NCBI GenBank assembly: GCA_032209605.1
Contig: JASFXZ010000003.1
Coordinates: forward strand, 11,410,807 to 11,474,806
Length of the DNA: 64,000 nt
Origin: Mactromeris polynyma
Lineage: Eukaryota; Mollusca; Bivalvia; Venerida; Mactridae
Direction of reading: 5' to 3'
Part shown: positions 59,801 to 64,000 of the stretch, piece after piece
How the letters are laid out: every line of letters starts with the position of its first letter
Position numbering within the stretch: the stretch's first letter is position 1
Program-made: the position numbers and the translations under genes
Notes under the pieces: generated by a model
Databases searched by the model: none
Told to the model about the DNA's origin: nothing
The model's input: the letters and a program-made list of their open reading frames with translations, nothing else

Positions 59801-62096
59801 TTTACACATTTGTATCAGTTAACGTTAATCAATACATGTAATGTAATGTGTGTATTTATTATAGTGTCGCCCCTATTTAAAGGGCCAACCATTTCTGACT
59901 TATGAGACGCCTACTTTCTGAGCACATTTACTTCCCGATTCCTATCCTTTAATGCCAGGCTGGTAGGCGCACAGTAACCACTATTTAACTAGCTGGCGGC
60001 TCATCAACCGGCCATATCAGTACGGACCTCTACCAGGATTTGAACATTCGACCTTCCGCTCCCAAGGCGAAGGATGCCTTAACCACTCGGCCACGGGAGT
60101 CGGAGACACAAATAGATTTGGTGTATTTCCACTGTTTTACCATTACTGTATTTTTGCATATCAGTGAGGTTTCATTCAAATTTATTTTACATGTATTACA
60201 GTATTGACTGGCTTTGAAACACAAAACAGGTATTCTATAGTAAACAAGGAAGGACAACAGATTTTCTTTGTGCAAGAAGGTAAAATGACTGACTAATTAA
60301 TGTTTTATTTCTGTTGTCAGTGGAAAATATTTTGTGACCTCCTTGTTAGTGACTACAGTCAGTTTGTACATACAGCTAGATCTGACTGCAGTTCTGCAAG
60401 TACTATCAGGAATTTAATGGTTATTATATTATGACAAATAACTATTGGATGTAAGTTATATATTATTACATGATTGAATCGAACAGTAATGAAGCTGTAC
60501 AATTTAGCTTTAATAATTACTGATTTATCTCGCCTTCAACTAGAGTATACTGCATCTAAGTTTTATGGCTGTCTTTCCTGTTTTTTGTATTTTGAACAAA
60601 TATATAACTTCAGTGATTTTTTTGGAAATTAATTTTACTGCCTGTCCCTTTTCAATTGGGAAAATATGGGCAATAAATCCCAATTTGGGAAAATAAGGTA
60701 ATGGTTGTTTTGTTTATAAAAATAACTTTTCAGCTGTGGCTGGTGTTTGTTATACATGTATATATGAGGTGATGTAAGAGCAAAGATTCTTTTATAAACG
60801 GTTAAATACTTAATAAAAAGAAATTTACTCAGAGAGTAAATTCATGAACTAAGAATTGGGGAAAATTATGATTTTTTGGGAAAAGGGGAATCAGCCTATA
60901 TTTGGCAGTAAAATCAACAAAAAAAGGGCTGAATTTGGAGTGTATGTTCTTGTAGTTGATGAGTTGATAGTAAGCAATTTCACTTTTTACAGAGTCCAGT
61001 TCTTGTGAAAGGTGTTATAATCCCATGGGACGTGGATTTCAGCTTCATATGACTGATAACAGTAATCTGGTATGTATGAATTGTTTTGTATGTTTTCTCA
61101 CCTGAAAGCAAGGTGCTTCATGTAAGCTAGTGTGATCACCCAGTGTCTGCTCAGTTTGACATCCACGTTTGCTTGGAATGCAAAGTGAACACTGTGAATC
61201 CGATTTAGTGAGATTGTTTGACAGAAATAATACAAAACAGTTGAAGTATTGAAATGATATGACAGGGGTGTCAAAAAGAACAGGAAGCTGGTAAAATACC
61301 CCATAACTCAAGCATCATCACCCATCTATTTTTTTGTTGTAAATGAGTATTAAATAATTTTTCCCCGACCTCTGATATAGGCAATTTCTGTTAAATGTAC
61401 AGTCAGTTCATGGGTGCTTATAGGACTGCTACCTAATAGTCGTAAATACATTTTTGTTGTAAATGTGCAAGTAATTTTGATTTTTAATTTTATTGAATAA
61501 AATTAATGGCTGCTTGCTGAATACTAATAATGGTAATAACAGTAATAAGTTCTTTTGTTTTGTTTTCATGAAAACTTTGAGAAACTTTTGATGAAAAAGC
61601 TTCCTGCTGTTTGAAAAAGCTTCAAAAAGTTGTGTAATTCATGGTTGCTGACCAGGGTTAGAACTTATGCAAGTCTGTAAAAAAAGCCGAGATGTTACAA
61701 TTGCTGGTCACTCCAGATCCAAAATGGATTTCGGTAAATTCACCGAAATTCAGCGGATTTCGGTAAGGTGACGTACCCCTTCAAGGTTACAAACCTTGTT
61801 CGGTTGAAGAGAAATTGCCTTGGTGGTTTAAGTAAGATTTGATTGGTTTACACTACAATGATATGCAAAATAGCAAAACCATAGTAGTAAGGCTGCGCCG
61901 AGAAATTATGTCGCAAACCTTGTGGATTCCCCACAGGAATGAGTATGACTTGTCCTTATTTCTTGTAGGAAATTATGAGATTTTCCCGAAGATTCAAGTG
62001 GTGTATGGGTTGTTGTTGTTGTGGTGAAGGCTACTGTAACATGACTGTCTATGTCGAGCATCCTGTTGGCAATGTGATCGGCAAAGTTTCGACAGG
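53882..62096 (+). CDS. Phospholipid scramblase, first five coding exons (3' end beyond the window)
   Basis: Exons: 53882-53909, 56339-56443, 60202-60279, 60993-61069, 61969-62096. Phases join into 138 codons plus two bases, then a GTAGGT donor at 62097. Scramblases are membrane-bound, calcium-activated proteins that move phospholipids between leaflets. The visible part follows human PLSCR1 from memory: PLPESLKYLAGLDEIIV (cf. PPGLEYLTQIDQILI), ILTGFETQNRYSI (cf. VLTGFETNNKYEI), a C-x2-C pair in ESSSCERC, and a cysteine cluster CMGCCCC matching the palmitoylated Cys cluster. The calcium-binding segment and C-terminal membrane helix should lie to the right. The N-terminus is short, without the long proline-rich region of PLSCR1. 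The exon 2 donor (GTACGG) is weak but is the only one that keeps the homologous frame. An in-frame TAG follows exon 5 if its donor is skipped. Confidence 0.92.
54023..54323 (+). mobile_element. Inverted-repeat family G copy 1 (attttactgcc ... ggcagtaaaat)
   Basis: Shares 'tgtatccccttatcaaaaag', 'aaccttttataaaagaa' and 'ttttcccaattgaaagggca' with 60632-60914 and 62923-63197. About 300 bp with 11-bp inverted ends; non-coding; scramblase intron 1. A possible decayed relative is near 39820-40160. Confidence 0.7.
54331..54643 (+). mobile_element. Dispersed repeat family D, near full-length copy
   Basis: Starts 'aagaaatatcttgaaaaaag' and ends 'acggctgtgccgaaaaaatc'. It abuts family G copy 1 with only a few bases between. 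About 313 bp; best guide to the family consensus. Confidence 0.7.
56083..56203. mobile_element. Hairpin-forming element (acaggtacttga ... caggtacctgt)
   Basis: Arms 'ggactattactataataagt' and 'cttattatagtaatggtcc' pair, and the outer 'ccacaggtac'/'gtacctgtgg' are inverted copies. Same type as 27944-28025. Scramblase intron 1. Confidence 0.55.
56762..57316 (+). mobile_element. Dispersed repeat family D copy interrupted by ~335 bp
   Basis: The 5' part (aagaaatatctttaaaaaag ... aaggttaaaatgcg) lies at 56762-56836 and the 3' part (ttaatcaatctgcgtcaagg ... gactgcgccgaaaaatt) at 57176-57316. The interruption has no recognisable ends. Scramblase intron 2. Confidence 0.55.
58261..58452. mobile_element. 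MITE family B copy, diverged
   Basis: Begins 'tatacagtgaaacctcaata'; the right end 'tggtcttgaagtgaagttgt' is degraded. Scramblase intron 2. Confidence 0.5.
58600..58990 (+). repeat. Two tandem copies of a ~165-bp dispersed repeat
   Basis: 'ccaatttttggaggagttatg' (in two parts) at about 58752 and 58908, and 'cataggataataagatacag' with its variant at about 58706 and 58858, mark two diverged units. Similar in style to the repeats at 59040-59290 and 63240-64000. Confidence 0.6.
59041..59290 (+). repeat. Direct repeat pair ('tccgatctttaccaaacttg')
   Basis: 'gtccgctctctaagtcaa' followed by 'tccgatctttaccaaacttg' and 'gtgaaaatgtttgtgg' occurs at 59048 and again about 163 bases later. Common interspersed repeat of the type seen in bivalve genomes; short frames here are not genes. 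Confidence 0.6.
59861..60102 (-). mobile_element. tRNA-derived SINE, family 1, minus orientation
   Basis: Reverse complement starts with A-box 'gccgagtggttaaggcatcc' and has the body 'tgtgctcagaaagtaggcgt' and an end matching 21361-21420. It lies about 100 bases upstream of scramblase exon 3. Confidence 0.8.
60632..60914 (-). mobile_element. Inverted-repeat family G copy 2, minus orientation
   Basis: Reverse complement of the family: starts 'attttactgcctgtcccttt' and ends 'atatttggcagtaaaatc'. Lies in scramblase intron 3, about 80 bases before exon 4. Confidence 0.7.
61678..61907 (+). mobile_element. Dispersed repeat family D copy, 5'-truncated
   Basis: Runs from 'gccgagatgttacaattgct' (61687) to 'ggctgcgccgagaaattatg'. 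It ends about 60 bases before scramblase exon 5. Confidence 0.65.
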
Positions 62097-62922
62097 GTAG
62101 GTGAATAAAACTGTCTCATCATTGTACAATTATATATGTGGAAGAAATAGCATAAAAACTACATGTATTATGCACCTATCAATATTTTACCCCAAGGAGA
62201 GGGTGGGGGGGCAGCAGGATGATAAATTGTGACAAATACAAGTTATGAGTGCAAAAAAGATATTAATTCTCAAAGCATGCTTTTTGTGCCCTTCCATATG
62301 AGGAATGGTGAAGGTGCAGTGAAGTGTTTGTCTGCGAGTCTGTCAGTCGGTATGTCCGGGCAAACATTAAAGGTAGATTTTCTATCAAAACATGCTGCAT
62401 AATAATTTTGAGAAAATGGCATGTTACTGCCTTCACACATACCAGTACGTACTCTAAAGAACTGCATTGTAAGTTTTCTTAAAATTTTCCTGGAACTGTA
62501 AAACACGAGTCAAATACAGGTATTTCCTATGCTGGCGCTAACTCGGTGCATAGGTCAGGATAGAACATACCTGTATCGGACGCTTGCGTGTTGTAGAGTT
62601 CATCTGCATGAAGGCAATTACCACCAATGTTCTCATATTCATGAGTAAGGATACTTATCCAAAAAATAAGACTATGTACCTTTAAGGGTTTACAGGTTAC
62701 TTATATTAGGGTTAGTGGCTCTTTGATCTGTTTGCTATATGAAAACCACATAAAACCACCTGCTTTGTGGCTATTTTTGAAGAAGGAAATGTTGGAATGC
62801 ACGCCCGTCTGTGCTTCCTTCGCAAAATAGTTTCTCGCATTTACCCACAGAGTTTCCTTAAAATACACAATGTTGCCAAAGTTACACAAAATTATGTAGT
62901 ATTGCAGTGATTTGTTTTGGTT

Positions 62923-63197
62923 AATTTTACTGCTGAATATAGGCTGTTTCCCCTCATCAAAAAGTGTCATTTTTTTCAAAAACTCCCCCATTTCTTTATT
63001 CATTTTTCCCGTCTGATTGAATTTCTTTAACCTTTTATAAAAGAATATTTGCTCTTACATCGACTTATATATATACAACAAACACCAGCCAAAGCTGAAA
63101 AGTTAGTTTCATAAGCAAAACAACCATTACCTTATTTTCCCAAATTTGGGATTAATTGCACCTATTTTCCCAATTGATACGGCACAGCCAGTAAAAA
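62923..63197 (+). mobile_element. Inverted-repeat family G copy 3
   Basis: Starts 'attttactgctgaatatagg', includes 'aaccttttataaaagaat' and 'ttttcccaattgatacggca', and ends 'gccagtaaaaat'. Scramblase intron 5. Confidence 0.7.
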
Positions 63198-63239
63198 TAT
63201 TCTCAATTAGAATGGTGTGTGTCGTTGGGCGGGCGGGCG

Positions 63240-64000
63240 GGCGTCAAACTGGGGATTTCCGGGGAATAACTTGAGTTCTGTTGATCATATTGTAACCACA
63301 CTTGGTGTATAGTAAGAACATGTGGAGTGCTCGCTTGTGATTGCTTTTGGGTTCGGTCCGCAAAAGGTCAAGGTCACCGTTACTAAAAATAGAAATTTGG
63401 TTTCTGGCTAATAACTTTTGTTTTGTTGATCATATTGACATTAAACTTGGTGTACAATAAGAACATGTGGAGAGTTCGCTTGGGATTGTTTTTGGGCTAG
63501 GTCTGCCAAAGGTCAAGGTCACCGTTACTAAAAATGGAAATTTGATTTCCGTCGAATAACTTTTGTTTCTTTAATCATATTGACATCAAACTTTGTGTAT
63601 AGAAAGTACATGTGGAGAGCTCGCTTGGGATTGCTTTTGGACTCGTTCCGACAAAGGTCAAGGTCACCGTTTCTAAAAATAGAAATTTGGTTTCTGGCGA
63701 ATAACTTTAGTTTCGTTGATCAAATTGACATCAAACTTTGTGTATAGAAAGTACATGTGGAGAGCTCGCTTAGGATTGCTTTTGGAATTGTTTCGTCAAA
63801 GGTCAATGTCACCGTTACTAAAAATAGCAATTTGCTGTAAGGCTAATAACTTTAGTTTCGTTCATCATATTGGCATCAAACTTGGTGTATAGTAAGAGTA
63901 TGTGGATAGCTTGCTTGGGATTGCTTTTGGGTTCATTCTGTCCAAGGTCAAGGTCACTTAAAATTTAAAAATCAGTTTCCACTTAATATCTTTGCTATGC
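63240..64000 (+). repeat. Tandem array of a ~145-bp repeat ('aaaggtcaaggtcaccgtta'), about five units, continuing off the right edge
   Basis: 'ggtcaaggtcaccgtt' recurs near 63366, 63510, 63656, 63803 (variant) and 63946; each unit also has 'gaacatgtggagagctcgct' and 'catcaaacttggtgtatag' motifs. Units differ at many bases, so the array is old. Lies in or near scramblase intron 5. Confidence 0.75.

Overview
The window is animal (eukaryotic) nuclear DNA: AT-rich, with spliced genes whose exons are bounded by GT/AG sites, many short inverted-repeat transposons, tRNA-derived SINEs and six large minisatellites. The best guess is a bivalve mollusc. The reasons are a full-length Steamer/Mag-type Ty3-gypsy element and abundant 'ggtcaaggtcacc'-type and 'cataactccagaacc'-type repeats that I associate with bivalve genomes. 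This is inference, not proof.

Layout. At 17-74 (minus) sits the signal-peptide exon of a gene that runs off the left edge. At 4273-22885 (plus) a 14-exon gene encodes a predicted secreted 336-residue protein with six tandem cysteine-rich modules, most of them encoded by a long exon plus a ~25-nt exon. I do not recognise the family. Its introns hold three different minisatellites (88-, 30- and 15-bp units) and many MITEs. At 25412-42553 (minus) lies a complete 16-exon NOL11 gene (nucleolar protein 11, ribosome biogenesis), about 652 residues. Its introns hold a 22-bp array, a 50-bp array that has copied the 3' splice site of exon 15, and a deleted mariner element. At 43.6-45.1 kb there is a 48-bp minisatellite interrupted by a transposon. 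At 47657-52264 (minus) lies an intact 4.6-kb Ty3/gypsy retrotransposon with identical 163-bp LTRs, a 5-bp target duplication and one 1322-codon Gag-Pol frame. At 53882-62096 and beyond (plus) are the first five coding exons of a phospholipid scramblase gene, which leaves the window on the right.

The host genes are functionally unrelated housekeeping or secreted-protein genes and show no operon-like relation. The strongest biology is in how repeats interact with genes: decoy splice acceptors made by a minisatellite, a MITE sitting on a splice donor, a LINE fragment against an acceptor, and a young, apparently functional retrotransposon. Exon models were built by hand from splice signals, reading phase and, for NOL11 and scramblase, remembered human homologues. 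No search or transcript data were available.
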